Numbered from the stretch's first letter, positions 36,084-44,891 are shown. The stretch is 64,000 bases of DNA from an uncultured Oscillospiraceae bacterium (GCA_910588495.1 CAJUPU010000016.1:1-64000); one strand, 5' to 3'. Notes: generated by a model from the letters alone, not told the origin. Numbers and translations are program-made.

Positions 36084-37790
36084 TTGTCCCGTGAACGCAG
36101 GCTGGATGGCACCTTCGCCCTGCTGCTGGCCGGGGCGGTCGCTTTCGCGCTGTGGAAGTGCCCCTTCGGCTTTGGCGCCTACGACGACGCCTTCTACCTC
36201 ACCGTCCCCCACCGGCTGAGCATGGGGGACTTCCTCTTCGCCCACGAGTGGCATGTCTCCCAGATGGCGGGGCTGCTCACCGCGCCGCTGGTGTGGCTGT
36301 ACCGGGCCATCACCGGCTCCATGGACGGCGCTTTGCTGGCGGCGCGGTACGCCTACGCGGTCCTCCACGGCCTGGTCTCGCTGGTCTTTTACCGGCGGGT
36401 CCGGGAATACGGCTGGCCCGCCGTCGCAGCCGCCTTGTCCTGGGCCCTCTTCACCCCCTACGACCTCATGGCCCTGAGCTACAACACCATGGCCATGGAC
36501 CTGATCCTGCTGTCCGGCGCGCTGCTGGCCACCACGGAAAAGCGGCGGTGCTGGGCGCTGTCCGGGGTGCTGCTGGCGGGAGCGGTGCTGTGCTGTCCCT
36601 ACTTCGCCGGGGCCTATCTCCTCTACGCCGCCGGGGTTGGGGTCCGGGCGGTCCGGGCCAGGTCCCGCCCGGCGGAGGAGGCGGACATCCTCTCCCTCGC
36701 CCGGCTGCTGTGGCTGACGGCGGGGTGCGCCGCCGTGGCCGCCCTGTTCCTGGCCTATATCCTGGCCACCTGCGGGATCCGGGGGGTGCTGGACAACCTG
36801 CCCTATATCCTGGCCGACCCGGAGCACCAGGGCGTGCCCCCTTTGGAGAAGCTCCGCCACGGCGGGGCCCTCCTCCTGGACTGCCACCCCCTGTTCCGGT
36901 ACGTGCTGGCGGCGTTCGCCCTGCTGCTGTGCGCCCTGGGGGCGGACCGGAGGCGGGAGGGACGCCGGGCGGCTTACTTCGCCGCCTCCTGCGCCCTGGC
37001 CCTGCTCTGCTACGCCCTGTTCCTGCCCGCGGCGGCGGACACCCACTACAACGCCGTCATGGTCCCCCTGATCTTCCCTGGGCTCACCGCCTACCTCCTG
37101 TGCCGGGAGCGGCCCCGGGGGCTGTTCGCCGCCCTGTTCCTGGGCGGACTGGTCTACGCCGCTGCGGTGGACCTGGGGTCCAACAACTATTTCTACGCCA
37201 TCTCCATGGCCTGCGCCGTCACCAACGCCGCCAGCGCCCTTTTTATGGGAAGGCTGCTCCAGGAGCTGCGGGCGGACGGGGCCGCTCCCGCCCGGCGGAC
37301 CGCCGCCGTCGCCGCCGCCTTGACCCTCTCCGCCCTGCTCTTCCTCCAGGTCTATGTCAAGGCCGTCCACTGCTTCATGGACGATCCGCCCCCCGCCCTC
37401 ACCGCCGTCCTGGAGGACGGCCCCGGCCGGGGCCTGCGCACCACCCCCTACCGGGCCGGGGTCTACGCCCGGCTCAACGGGGAGCTGGGGGTCTACAAGG
37501 ACCTGCCCCGGGGCAAATTGCTGATCCTCAACGAGCGCTCCTGGTGTCCCCTGGCCGCCGACCCCATGGAGTACGCCACCTTCTCCGGCTGGATCTCGGG
37601 AGAGGATCAGACCGCCCTGGACCGGCTGGAGGACTACTACCGCCTCCACCCGGACAAGGTGCCCGACTATATCTTCCTGTCCAAAAACTGCCTGTTCGAC
37701 CGCCCCGCCGACATTTTGGAGGCGGCCCAAAGGGCGGGCTACGCCCTCACCGAGAGCGAGTTCAGCTGGTATCTGGCCCGAAACGGGTAA
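36084..37790 (+). CDS. Polytopic membrane protein, GT-C glycosyltransferase-like
   Basis: This 568-residue protein has about eleven membrane segments and an early YDDAFYLTVPHR loop after the first one. An acidic Asp-Asp in that first outer loop is typical of GT-C enzymes, which use polyprenyl-phosphate sugars. The second half has an outside-type domain with YKDLPRGKLLILNE. TTG at 36084 with GGGAG 9 bases before is chosen; no ATG is nearby. It follows the methionine genes by 6 bases with no obvious link. Confidence 0.6.
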   Translation: MSRERRLDGTFALLLAGAVAFALWKCPFGFGAYDDAFYLTVPHRLSMGDFLFAHEWHVSQMAGLLTAPLVWLYRAITGSMDGALLAARYAYAVLHGLVSLVFYRRVREYGWPAVAAALSWALFTPYDLMALSYNTMAMDLILLSGALLATTEKRRCWALSGVLLAGAVLCCPYFAGAYLLYAAGVGVRAVRARSRPAEEADILSLARLLWLTAGCAAVAALFLAYILATCGIRGVLDNLPYILADPEHQGVPPLEKLRHGGALLLDCHPLFRYVLAAFALLLCALGADRRREGRRAAYFAASCALALLCYALFLPAAADTHYNAVMVPLIFPGLTAYLLCRERPRGLFAALFLGGLVYAAAVDLGSNNYFYAISMACAVTNAASALFMGRLLQELRADGAAPARRTAAVAAALTLSALLFLQVYVKAVHCFMDDPPPALTAVLEDGPGRGLRTTPYRAGVYARLNGELGVYKDLPRGKLLILNERSWCPLAADPMEYATFSGWISGEDQTALDRLEDYYRLHPDKVPDYIFLSKNCLFDRPADILEAAQRAGYALTESEFSWYLARNG

Positions 37791-37793
37791 AAA

Positions 37794-37826
37794 AGGACCG
37801 GAGCCCAAAGGCTCCGGTCCTCGTTT
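37794..37826. terminator. Bidirectional terminator
   Basis: AGGACCGGAGCC pairs with GGCTCCGGTCCT around CAAA, with A's on one side and CGTTTT on the other, between the convergent GT-C-like and pilT genes. Confidence 0.88.
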
Positions 37827-37830
37827 TGTC

Positions 37831-38889
37831 TCATCCCATCCTCCGCTTGAGCTGGTCCGGGTTGTCCGCGTAGGACAGGGCGGTCTCCGCCGAGATCTCC
37901 CGGCCCTTATACAGCGCCAGCAGGGACTGATCCATGGTGATCATCCCCTCCGCCCCGCCCGCGGCGATGGCGTTGTCGATCTGGTGGGTCTTGCTGTCCC
38001 GGATCAGGCTCCGGATGGCGTTGTTCACATGCATGATCTCGAAGGCGGGCACCAGCCCCCCCTTGGTGTTGGGCACCAGCTGCTGGGACACCACGGTGTG
38101 CAGCACCATGCTCAGCTGCACCCGCACCTGGTCCTGCTGGCCGCTGGGGAAGGTGTCCACGATGCGGTCGATGGTGTTCACCGCCCCCTTGGTGTGGAGG
38201 GTGGCGATCAGCAGATGGCCCGTCTCCGCCGCCGTCATGGCGGTGTGGATGGTCTCCTGGTCCCGCATCTCCCCCAGCAGGATCACGTCCGGAGCCTGGC
38301 GCAGGCAGGCCCGCAGGGCGGAGGGGTAGTTCTGGGTGTCGATGGCCACCTCCCGCTGGCTGACGATGCTCCGCCGGTCCCGGTGGAGGTATTCGATGGG
38401 GTCCTCCAGGGTGATGATGTGGCACTCCCGAGTGCGGTTGATCCGGTCGATCACACAGGCCTGGGTGGTGGATTTGCCGCTGCCCGCCGTGCCGGTGACC
38501 AGCACCATGCCGTGCTGGACCTCCGCCAGGGCCATCACCTGCTCGGGGATGCCCAGGTCGATCCAGTTGGGGATGTCGAAGGCCACCACCCGGATCACCG
38601 CCGCCATGGAGCCCCGCTGGCGGTAGACGTTCACCCGGAACCGGGCCATCCCCGCCATGGAGAAGGAGAAGTCGTCGTCCCCCTCCTTCAAAAACCGGTC
38701 GATGGGCCGCTCCGCCAGGGAGTACACCTCCCGCACCAATTCCTCTGTCTCGCTGGGGAACACCCGGTCCTCGCTGATGGGCACCAGGCGGTTCTCCGTT
38801 TTGGCGCACACCGGCCCGCCCGCCACGATGAACAGGTCGGACGCCCGGTCGGCCACTGCTTTTTGAAGATAATCCGTCAGTCGTGTCAT
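37831..38889 (-). CDS. pilT: PilT-like type IV pilus retraction ATPase
   Basis: This 352-residue hexameric ATPase has Walker A GTAGSGKST (about residue 131), the Asp box and Walker B VILLGEMRD (about 198), a His box (ATLHTKGAVNTIDRI) and the C-terminal AIRSLIRD helix. That last motif matches the AIRNLIRE motif that marks PilT retraction ATPases. The ATG at 38889 follows AAAGGAG. It is last in a pilus-like operon that shows no assembly ATPase. Confidence 0.92.
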   Translation of the reverse strand: MTRLTDYLQKAVADRASDLFIVAGGPVCAKTENRLVPISEDRVFPSETEELVREVYSLAERPIDRFLKEGDDDFSFSMAGMARFRVNVYRQRGSMAAVIRVVAFDIPNWIDLGIPEQVMALAEVQHGMVLVTGTAGSGKSTTQACVIDRINRTRECHIITLEDPIEYLHRDRRSIVSQREVAIDTQNYPSALRACLRQAPDVILLGEMRDQETIHTAMTAAETGHLLIATLHTKGAVNTIDRIVDTFPSGQQDQVRVQLSMVLHTVVSQQLVPNTKGGLVPAFEIMHVNNAIRSLIRDSKTHQIDNAIAAGGAEGMITMDQSLLALYKGREISAETALSYADNPDQLKRRMG

Positions 38890-38909
38890 GTGGTCTCTCC
38901 TTTGATCCA

Positions 38910-39353
38910 TCAAGTTCCATCCCAGATCTCCAGGGATTCGTCGCTCTCCCACTCGCCGGTGGGCGCCGCCTGCCAGCGGACCACCTGATACCGCCAGCTG
39001 TAGTCCGCCCACGTCTCCGTCAGCTCCACCTCCACCTGGAGCTCCTGGCTCTCCGAGATGGGGACGGTATAGCGGGCGGTGTAGATCCCATCCCCCAGCC
39101 GGCCGGCGATCTCCACGCCGTCGGGCCGCTCGCCGCTGCGCAGACGGGCCAGGATCTCCTGGGCCTGACAGTCGGCGGCGTAGTAGTCCGTCACCGCCTG
39201 GGCGGAGGCGTCCGCCAGCCGCTTGTCCGCCTGGACGGTGGTGAGGGCCAGCAGGGCGAACACCGTCAGGCACAGCACGGCGAACACCACCAGCAGGGAG
39301 ATGCCCCCCACCGCCGGGGGGGAGAAGCGCTCCTTGGCCTTAGTCTGTGCCAT
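38910..39353 (-). CDS. Prepilin-like membrane protein
   Basis: This 147-residue protein has a short basic N-terminus, one long hydrophobic helix (about residues 15-40, SLLVVFAVLCLTVFALLAL) and an outside domain. The layout is that of a type IV prepilin or minor pseudopilin, but there is no GFxxxE motif; VGG before ISLL is the only possible processing point. It overlaps its upstream neighbour by 14 bases. Role in the pilus-like system is inferred from position. Confidence 0.6.
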   Translation of the reverse strand: MAQTKAKERFSPPAVGGISLLVVFAVLCLTVFALLALTTVQADKRLADASAQAVTDYYAADCQAQEILARLRSGERPDGVEIAGRLGDGIYTARYTVPISESQELQVEVELTETWADYSWRYQVVRWQAAPTGEWESDESLEIWDGT

Positions 39354-39849
39354 CGTCGATCTCCACCTCCGCCTCTGGCGCCGTCACGGCCTCCGACTCC
39401 TGCCAGCACACCTCGATCGCGTAGATCGATCTTGGGTCGGCTCCGCCGCCGTCGTCCCACTCCAGCGCCTCGATCTTGGCCCTGCCCAGGCCGTCCACGC
39501 CGCTGTCCACCGGCGCGATCCGCACCGTGCGCAGCACGTCCTTCCCAACCTCCTGCACCACGCCGAAGCTGTTCCAGTCCTTGTCATAGCCCAGGGAGAG
39601 GGCCTCCACATCCCCCTCGTGGGGGTAGGACAGCCCCAGCAGCTCCGCCGTCTTTTTCAGATCCCCCCGGCTGTGCCGCAGGGCCTCCGCCGCGTTCTGG
39701 CACCGGGCCACCGCCCGGTCCCGGTCCTGGCTGTCCCCGGACAGGCCGTCCGACTTCACGAAGGCCTGGAGGCACAGTGCCGCCGCCAGGGCGAACACCA
39801 GCAGCATCACCATCTGCTCCATGAGCAGGAGGGGGGCTTTGCTCTTCAT
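39340..39849 (-). CDS. Prepilin-like membrane protein
   Basis: This 169-residue protein starts MKSKAPLLLMEQMVMLLVF, with a basic leader, a Glu in the pilin +5 position (LLLME) and a hydrophobic helix, but Pro replaces the normally required Gly before the cleavage point. A Tyr-rich, acidic globular region follows. It is probably a minor pseudopilin. It overlaps both neighbours (ATGA-type coupling on one side). Confidence 0.62.
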   Translation of the reverse strand: MKSKAPLLLMEQMVMLLVFALAAALCLQAFVKSDGLSGDSQDRDRAVARCQNAAEALRHSRGDLKKTAELLGLSYPHEGDVEALSLGYDKDWNSFGVVQEVGKDVLRTVRIAPVDSGVDGLGRAKIEALEWDDGGGADPRSIYAIEVCWQESEAVTAPEAEVEIDDGTD

Positions 39850-40331
39850 GTCCGTCCCCCCTCCTCTGAGCGCAGGGACAGGCAGAGCGTGTCCGCCCCG
39901 CCCTCTCCCAGTTGAAGCTCCGCCGTCAGAAAGCCGTCCTTCTCCTCAAAGGACAGCCCCTCCAGGGGCATGATTCTCTCCCCGTCCTGGGGCTCAAGCC
40001 GGGCGTCCGCAAAGGTATACAGCTCCATGAGCCAGCCGTCATGGCAGTACAGCCAGGTGACGCACCCCGCCTCGCCGTCGATCAGCTGCAGGGCGCTCTC
40101 CCCGCAGAAGTCCTCCACGCGGACCGTCCCCGCGGCGTCCCCCTGGCGCACCTTTGTGGCAATGTACTGCGCGCAGGTCCGGCGGTCGAAGGCCGCCCGG
40201 TCCCGGTCGGTCAGCCCCCGGTAGGCCCTGGCCCCGGTGAGCAGCACGATGAGCACGCACACCGCGAACACCCCGAAGAGCAGCAGCATCAGCAGCCCAT
40301 CCATATGGCGCTTTGTCCCCTGTCTCTTCAT
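39846..40331 (-). CDS. DUF4860-like pilus-cluster membrane protein
   Basis: This 161-residue protein has one N-terminal helix (about residues 12-32, LLMLLLFGVFAVCVLIVLL) and an outside domain with YIATKVRQGD and CVTWLYCHDGWLMELYTFAD. The pattern resembles DUF4860, seen in Clostridial pilus-like operons; I give this family call from memory. It has four Cys in the outside part. It overlaps its two neighbours by 4 bases each. Confidence 0.6.
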   Translation of the reverse strand: MKRQGTKRHMDGLLMLLLFGVFAVCVLIVLLTGARAYRGLTDRDRAAFDRRTCAQYIATKVRQGDAAGTVRVEDFCGESALQLIDGEAGCVTWLYCHDGWLMELYTFADARLEPQDGERIMPLEGLSFEEKDGFLTAELQLGEGGADTLCLSLRSEEGGRT

Positions 40332-40651
40332 GGCGCGTTCTCCAGCACGGTGATGTCCGGCATCAGGTTCTCCGCGAAGGCCATGTACCGGACGGTATAC
40401 CGCCGCTCATCGATCTGCAGTCCGTAGTGCTCCTTCAGATAGTCCACATCGGGGGGATAGGCCCCCTCGGCGGCGTAGCAGGCCACGCAGCTGCGCCGCA
40501 GGGTCTCCTCCAGCTGGCGCAGGTCCTCCTCCGACCGGCCGCTGTCCAGGCTGTCCACCGCCGTGGCGAACCACAGCACCGCCGCCACCGCCGCCAGCGG
40601 GAGCAGAAAGCCCCGCAGGAGGGAACCTAGACCGTTTTTCTTCCTTTTCAT
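40328..40651 (-). CDS. Small prepilin-like membrane protein
   Basis: This 107-residue protein has a basic N-terminus (MKRKKNGLGSLLRG), one membrane helix (about residues 15-32) and an outside region RSCVACYAAEGAYPPDVDYLKEHYG. That region is the typical start of a type IV pilin globular domain, where YPPD/YP-type turns follow the long helix. No GFxxxE motif is present. It begins 5 bases after the GspF-like gene ends. Confidence 0.62.
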   Translation of the reverse strand: MKRKKNGLGSLLRGFLLPLAAVAAVLWFATAVDSLDSGRSEEDLRQLEETLRRSCVACYAAEGAYPPDVDYLKEHYGLQIDERRYTVRYMAFAENLMPDITVLENAP

Positions 40652-40655
40652 GGGC

Positions 40656-41684
40656 TCACCCGATGGCGCTCATGATGTGCATCAAAGGCAGCATCACCGA
40701 CAGCAGGATCAGCCCCACCAGCACCGAGCACACCAGCACCAGGGCGGGCTCCACCCGGCCCACCAGGGCGTCCAGGGCGGCCTCGCCCTCCTCGCTCAGG
40801 TCCCGGGCGATCTTCTCCATGGAGGCGTCCCCCGCGCCGCTGCGCTGGCCCAGCTCCAAAAGGCGGCTCTGCCGGGCGGGGAGCAGGCCGCTCTTCTTCA
40901 GCGCGTCCCCCAGGCTCTCGCCGCCCTCCAGCCGCTTCCGGCAGCGCTCGCACCGCTCTTTCGCGCCGCCCTCCATCAAATTGGCGGACAGCTCCACCGC
41001 CTCGTCCACGGGCAGGCCGCTGGCCATGCCCATGGCCAGGGCCTGGGCCAGCCGGGCGTTGTTCAGCTTCCGGGACACGCCCTTGTCCCCCCGGGTCCTG
41101 TGCCAAAGGGACAAGATCCCCCGGCGCAGGGGGCCCACCACGGTGAACAGCAGCACCAGCGCCGCCACCGCCGCCAGGGCGGCGAACAGCACCGGCATGG
41201 CGCCCTCCAGCCAGCGGCCCAGGGTGAGCAGACCGGCGGCCACCCCGGTGAGCCGCCCGCCCAGGGAGGCGTACACATCGTCAAAGATGGGCAGCACCTT
41301 CACCAGCAGCACCCCGATCACCACCAGCATCAGCGCCAGCATCACCGCCGGGTACAGCAGGGCGGAGCGCACCCGCCGGGCCAGCCGCACCCGGTCCTCG
41401 TAATAACGGGACAAAGCGGACAGGGCCTCCTCGGTCCTGCCCGTCCGCTCGCCCACCTCCACCAGTCCGCACACATATGTAGGGAAGGCCCCGCTCTCAC
41501 GCAAAGCGGCGGACAGCGTCTCACCGCTGTCCACCTGCTCCGCCATGGCCTTGAGCATGCCCCTCCGGTCCCCCTCCTTGGCGAGGAGGGAGAGGGCGTC
41601 GCCGGTGCTGACGCCGGCGTGGAGGAGAAGAGCAAGCTCCAGGCACAAACTCGCGATATCGTCGTTGGAGATCAGTCGTTTCAT
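40656..41684 (-). CDS. Type II secretion/type IV pilus inner-membrane platform protein (GspF/PilC)
   Basis: This 342-residue protein has two copies of the T2SF domain (about residues 10-130 and 215-335), each ending in a membrane segment, plus a middle hydrophobic pair. This platform protein links pilin insertion to the ATPases. It is upstream of the four prepilin-like genes and pilT. The ribosome site before the ATG is poor (GGGGGC), so coupling with the lipoprotein gene 17 bases upstream is likely. Confidence 0.88.
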   Translation of the reverse strand: MKRLISNDDIASLCLELALLLHAGVSTGDALSLLAKEGDRRGMLKAMAEQVDSGETLSAALRESGAFPTYVCGLVEVGERTGRTEEALSALSRYYEDRVRLARRVRSALLYPAVMLALMLVVIGVLLVKVLPIFDDVYASLGGRLTGVAAGLLTLGRWLEGAMPVLFAALAAVAALVLLFTVVGPLRRGILSLWHRTRGDKGVSRKLNNARLAQALAMGMASGLPVDEAVELSANLMEGGAKERCERCRKRLEGGESLGDALKKSGLLPARQSRLLELGQRSGAGDASMEKIARDLSEEGEAALDALVGRVEPALVLVCSVLVGLILLSVMLPLMHIMSAIG

Positions 41685-41700
41685 GAAAAGCCCCCGTTTT

Positions 41701-42840
41701 TTAGTAGAGGTACTTCACCTTGTAATTGCTGCCGTTGCCGATATACTGCATGATGCTGTCGCTGCTGTTGCCGGAGGAGGCGAAGGTGGGATCCATCCGG
41801 TGCCAGGTGGTGCCGTCGAAGTAGATGGCGCCCTCCACCCAGCCGGTCTCCTGGGTCCACACGCTCACCCAGGCGTGGTAGGCGGTGCCCGCGTAGCCCA
41901 CCACCAGCTTGCAGGGGATCCCTTGGCTGCGCAGCATCCCGGTCATCAGCGCGGCGTAGTCGAAGCAGATGCCGGTGCGGCTGGCCAGCACGCTGTCCAG
42001 GTCGGGCAGGTAGCCGCTGGTCACCGAGGCCGCCTTGGCCCGGTCATAGGTCAGGCTGTTCACCACGTAATTGTACACCGCGCCCACCTTGTCCAGGGGC
42101 TTGGACTTGCCGCCGGTCAGCTCCGCCGCCTTGGCGATGGTCTTGGAGGCGTTCTCATAGTTCACGTACTGATTGGGCCGGATGAAGGGGGCAAACTCGT
42201 CCGCCAGGGCCACCTGGAAATTAGCGGCGGCCAGGATGGCGTACTTCTTCCCGGTGGTGTTCTGGAGCACCGTCACCTTATAGCTGCCGTTGCCGTCGGA
42301 CAGGGGGAAGGTGACCCACGCCCCGGTGGGCAGGTCGTAGGTGTAGGTGGTGGACGGCCCCGTCACCTGCACCCGCAGCCGCTTGCTGTTGGCGGCGGCG
42401 TAGCGGGCCATCACATAGCCGTCCTTGGTGTTGGAGTAGTCGATCTCCGCGCCGCCGCCGGACTGGACCGACGTTCCGGAGGCCACGGGACTGAGCACCG
42501 TGGGCAGGGCGGCGGGGGCGGCGGACATGGGCACCAGCTCATCGGCCAGGTCCACGCCATCCCCCATGCTCACCTCGTCGATATAGGGCTCGGCGCTCTC
42601 ATCGGGGGCGGGGGCTTCGCTGGGCTCCTGGCTCTCCGCCGGGGCCTCGCTCTCCACCAGGGCCTCGCTCTGGACGGGGGCCTGACTGGGGGGCTCCGCC
42701 GCCTGGGTCTGCTGGGCCATGGGGTCCTTGCCTACGCTGTCCTGCGGGCCGAATACGTCCTCGTCCGAGGCGGTCTTGGAGCAGCCCGTCAGCAGGCAGC
42801 AGCCCGCCAGCAGCAGCGCAAGCATGAATTTCTTTTTCAT
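41701..42840 (-). CDS. Transglutaminase-like lipoprotein
   Basis: This 379-residue lipoprotein (signal ends CCLLTGCSK) has a Ser/Pro/Glu-rich linker (to about residue 95) and a C-terminal transglutaminase-like domain. The catalytic triad is visible: Cys in RTGICFDYAALM, His in YHAWVSV, Asp in RMDPTFA. Such domains act as proteases, peptide N-glycanases or crosslinking enzymes on the cell surface. It heads the pilus-like operon, with its own promoter. Confidence 0.87.
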   Translation of the reverse strand: MKKKFMLALLLAGCCLLTGCSKTASDEDVFGPQDSVGKDPMAQQTQAAEPPSQAPVQSEALVESEAPAESQEPSEAPAPDESAEPYIDEVSMGDGVDLADELVPMSAAPAALPTVLSPVASGTSVQSGGGAEIDYSNTKDGYVMARYAAANSKRLRVQVTGPSTTYTYDLPTGAWVTFPLSDGNGSYKVTVLQNTTGKKYAILAAANFQVALADEFAPFIRPNQYVNYENASKTIAKAAELTGGKSKPLDKVGAVYNYVVNSLTYDRAKAASVTSGYLPDLDSVLASRTGICFDYAALMTGMLRSQGIPCKLVVGYAGTAYHAWVSVWTQETGWVEGAIYFDGTTWHRMDPTFASSGNSSDSIMQYIGNGSNYKVKYLY

Positions 42841-42883
42841 GGGAGCGTCCTCCTCACAAACATATCAGTCATTCTATTACGGT

Positions 42884-42912
42884 ATTGTACCACACCGGCA
42901 GATCGATTTCAA
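42884..42912 (-). promoter_or_regulatory. Promoter of the pilus-like operon
   Basis: Read on the minus strand: TTGAAA (42912-42907), 17 bases, TACAAT (42889-42884), followed by GAGGAGG before the ATG at 42840. Confidence 0.7.
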
Positions 42913-42919
42913 GCCGTTT

Positions 42920-43540
42920 TCAGCTAACGCCCTTCTCCGTGCGGACACAGCGCACGGTCAGGCGCTGGCGGCCGCTGGCGTTGCAGGTGAACAGGGTCAG
43001 GTCCCAGTCCAGCCCCTTCACCATGTTCAGGGTCTGGTTGGGGTTGAGCTGGAGCAGCTCGGACACGGTGTACTCAAACACGTTGCCATCCACATCGGTG
43101 AAGATCACCGGGTCGCCCACGGCGATGCTGCCCAGCCTGCCGAAATGGTCCACATAGTTGTGGGCGGCGATCACCATGTTGTCCAGATACACCGACCCCC
43201 AGTAGCGGCAGGGGGCGATCTTCATCTTGGGGTAGCTCCACTCGCTCATCACCGGCAGCTCCAGCTCCAGCGTGGGCAGGCTGATGTAGCCGATGTAGGC
43301 GTGGCCGTCGATCTCCACCTCCCGCATGGGCAGCTCGGGGACGGCCTGGTGGGGCGGGATCAACCCCTCGGGCAGCTGGAGCTCCCCAGGCTCCAGGGCC
43401 TGGGAGCGCAGCAGCCCGTAGGCGCGCTCGGCGCTCTCCCCCGCCCGGCGCTCATCCAGGATATTATACCCTGTGAGGCCGAGCGATGTCAACAGGAGAA
43501 TGAGTCCGCAGATGATGCACACCAGTCCCCGCTTATTCAT
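42920..43540 (-). CDS. Sortase (second, probably anchoring type)
   Basis: This 206-residue transpeptidase has an N-terminal helix, the catalytic His in VIAAHNYVDHFG (about residue 129), Cys in TLFTCNASGRQRLTVRC (about 186) with the following Arg. It differs from the adjacent class C enzyme by lacking a lid and C-terminal membrane segment, so it probably attaches finished pili to the wall. Class (B- or D-like) is not certain. The second ATG (43540) suits GGAGG better than the one at 43546. Confidence 0.85.
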   Translation of the reverse strand: MNKRGLVCIICGLILLLTSLGLTGYNILDERRAGESAERAYGLLRSQALEPGELQLPEGLIPPHQAVPELPMREVEIDGHAYIGYISLPTLELELPVMSEWSYPKMKIAPCRYWGSVYLDNMVIAAHNYVDHFGRLGSIAVGDPVIFTDVDGNVFEYTVSELLQLNPNQTLNMVKGLDWDLTLFTCNASGRQRLTVRCVRTEKGVS

Positions 43541-44891
43541 CGTCATACCCTCCGACCCGGCGGCGGATCAAGCCGACCAGCAGCAGGATCAGCCCGGCGA
43601 TGGCCAAGATGGGCACCGGCCACCACAGCTGGCCCGTCTGGGGCAGGTCCCCCAAGGGCACGTCGGGATCGTCCAGCTCGATCTCCTCCGGCGGCTGGGT
43701 CCCCCTGGGCGGCTGAGTGCCCCGGGGCGGGGCGCTGGATCTCGGCGGAGGGGTCATGTCCCCCAAGGGCGGCGTGGGATCGTCCACCTCAAAATCACTG
43801 GGACGGGGGGACGGGGTGGGGTACACGGGGGAACTGGGATAGACCGGATAACTAGGATACACCGGATAACTGGGGTAGACCGGGTAACTGGGATACACCG
43901 GATAGCTGGGGTGCACCGGCGGCAAAGAGGGGTTCGGCTCATAGGGGGGGCCCTTCTTGGTGTTGGTCACCTGGAAGGAGTACTTGACCCCGTTCCCCTC
44001 CACCTCTTCCACCTTGCAGGTGTAGTCCTTGTGGCCGCTGATCTCCTCTACGGTCCACTCGTGTTCGCTGCTCAGTCCCTCCCAGACGCAGTACCAGCTG
44101 CCCTTCTCGTCCGGGAGCGTCCGCTTGGTATCCAGCTGGGTCACCCCGTCCTTTTTCAAGACCAGGGTGATCTTGGCGTCCTCGGGGGGGGCGATGGGGT
44201 TTCCGCTGCTGTTGCGCCACACCTTGACCGCCATCAGATAGTGGTCCTTGAGCTCCTCTTCTGCGGCCTTTTTGCCCGCCTCGCCGTCGATCTCATAGAT
44301 CCACCGGCCGTCCTCCTGGCCCTCTTCCTCCCAGGTGGGCAGGCTCACCAGATAGGGGTCCACCGTGTACACCATTCTCTCCACCAGGTTGTGCGTTTTG
44401 TCCGGCGTCTCGCGGACATACCGCTGGGTCACCACCAGGTAGAGCCCCGGCTTCAGCGCCTTGCCCTCCTTGTCCTTGTCGAAGGTGACGACGCCCTCTC
44501 CCCTGCCGTCGGAGACCGTTTTCCCCTCTTGGATGGGTGTGAACCTGTCCCGGGTGTTCTCGTCGGTCACACAGCTCTTCAGCCACCGGGCCAGCACCTT
44601 CCAGTCGCCAGCAGTCTTTTCCCGGTCCAGGTCCACGAAGGGGGCCAGCTCGCGAAAATCGCCGGTGAGGCTGAAGCGCAGATCCTGGTCCACCGTGGCC
44701 ACCTTGTACAGCTTCACCTCCACCCCCTCGTGGAGGTAGCGCAGGGTCATCTTGCAGTCCTTGTTGGGGTCGAAGTCCTGGATGGTGCTGGGGGCGCGCA
44801 CTGCAAAGGCCGTCTGGCTCAGAGCGCAGGCGCACAGTATCAGGCACAGCGCTCCGGCGGCGGCCCGCCGCAGCCAGTTTTTCATCTTCAT
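43533..44891 (-). CDS. LPQTG-anchored minor/basal pilin with Cna-B domain
   Basis: This 452-residue surface protein has a signal peptide (to about residue 30), a first domain, a Cna-B-type domain (about 190-275, VWRNSSGNPIAPPEDAKITLVL) and a PSYPVY repeat stalk (about 290-335). It ends in the sorting signal DLPQTGQLWW, a hydrophobic helix and a basic tail. It overlaps the next sortase gene. A basal role is inferred from its place between the two sortases. Confidence 0.88.
   Translation of the reverse strand: MKMKNWLRRAAAGALCLILCACALSQTAFAVRAPSTIQDFDPNKDCKMTLRYLHEGVEVKLYKVATVDQDLRFSLTGDFRELAPFVDLDREKTAGDWKVLARWLKSCVTDENTRDRFTPIQEGKTVSDGRGEGVVTFDKDKEGKALKPGLYLVVTQRYVRETPDKTHNLVERMVYTVDPYLVSLPTWEEEGQEDGRWIYEIDGEAGKKAAEEELKDHYLMAVKVWRNSSGNPIAPPEDAKITLVLKKDGVTQLDTKRTLPDEKGSWYCVWEGLSSEHEWTVEEISGHKDYTCKVEEVEGNGVKYSFQVTNTKKGPPYEPNPSLPPVHPSYPVYPSYPVYPSYPVYPSYPVYPSSPVYPTPSPRPSDFEVDDPTPPLGDMTPPPRSSAPPRGTQPPRGTQPPEEIELDDPDVPLGDLPQTGQLWWPVPILAIAGLILLLVGLIRRRVGGYDDE
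43826..43917. repeat. Tandem 18-bp repeats coding PSYPVY
   Basis: About five copies of an 18-base unit, in frame with the pilin, code for a Pro/Tyr-rich stalk. Units differ by single bases, so the array is not a fresh slippage product, but repeat-number variation between strains is likely. Confidence 0.8.

Noticed and set aside
34257..37808. A 1183-codon open frame on the minus strand
   Set aside because: It is antisense to metH-MTHFR and the GT-C-like gene, has Gly/Gln/His-rich low-complexity content and no ribosome site; high GC suppresses stop codons in this frame.
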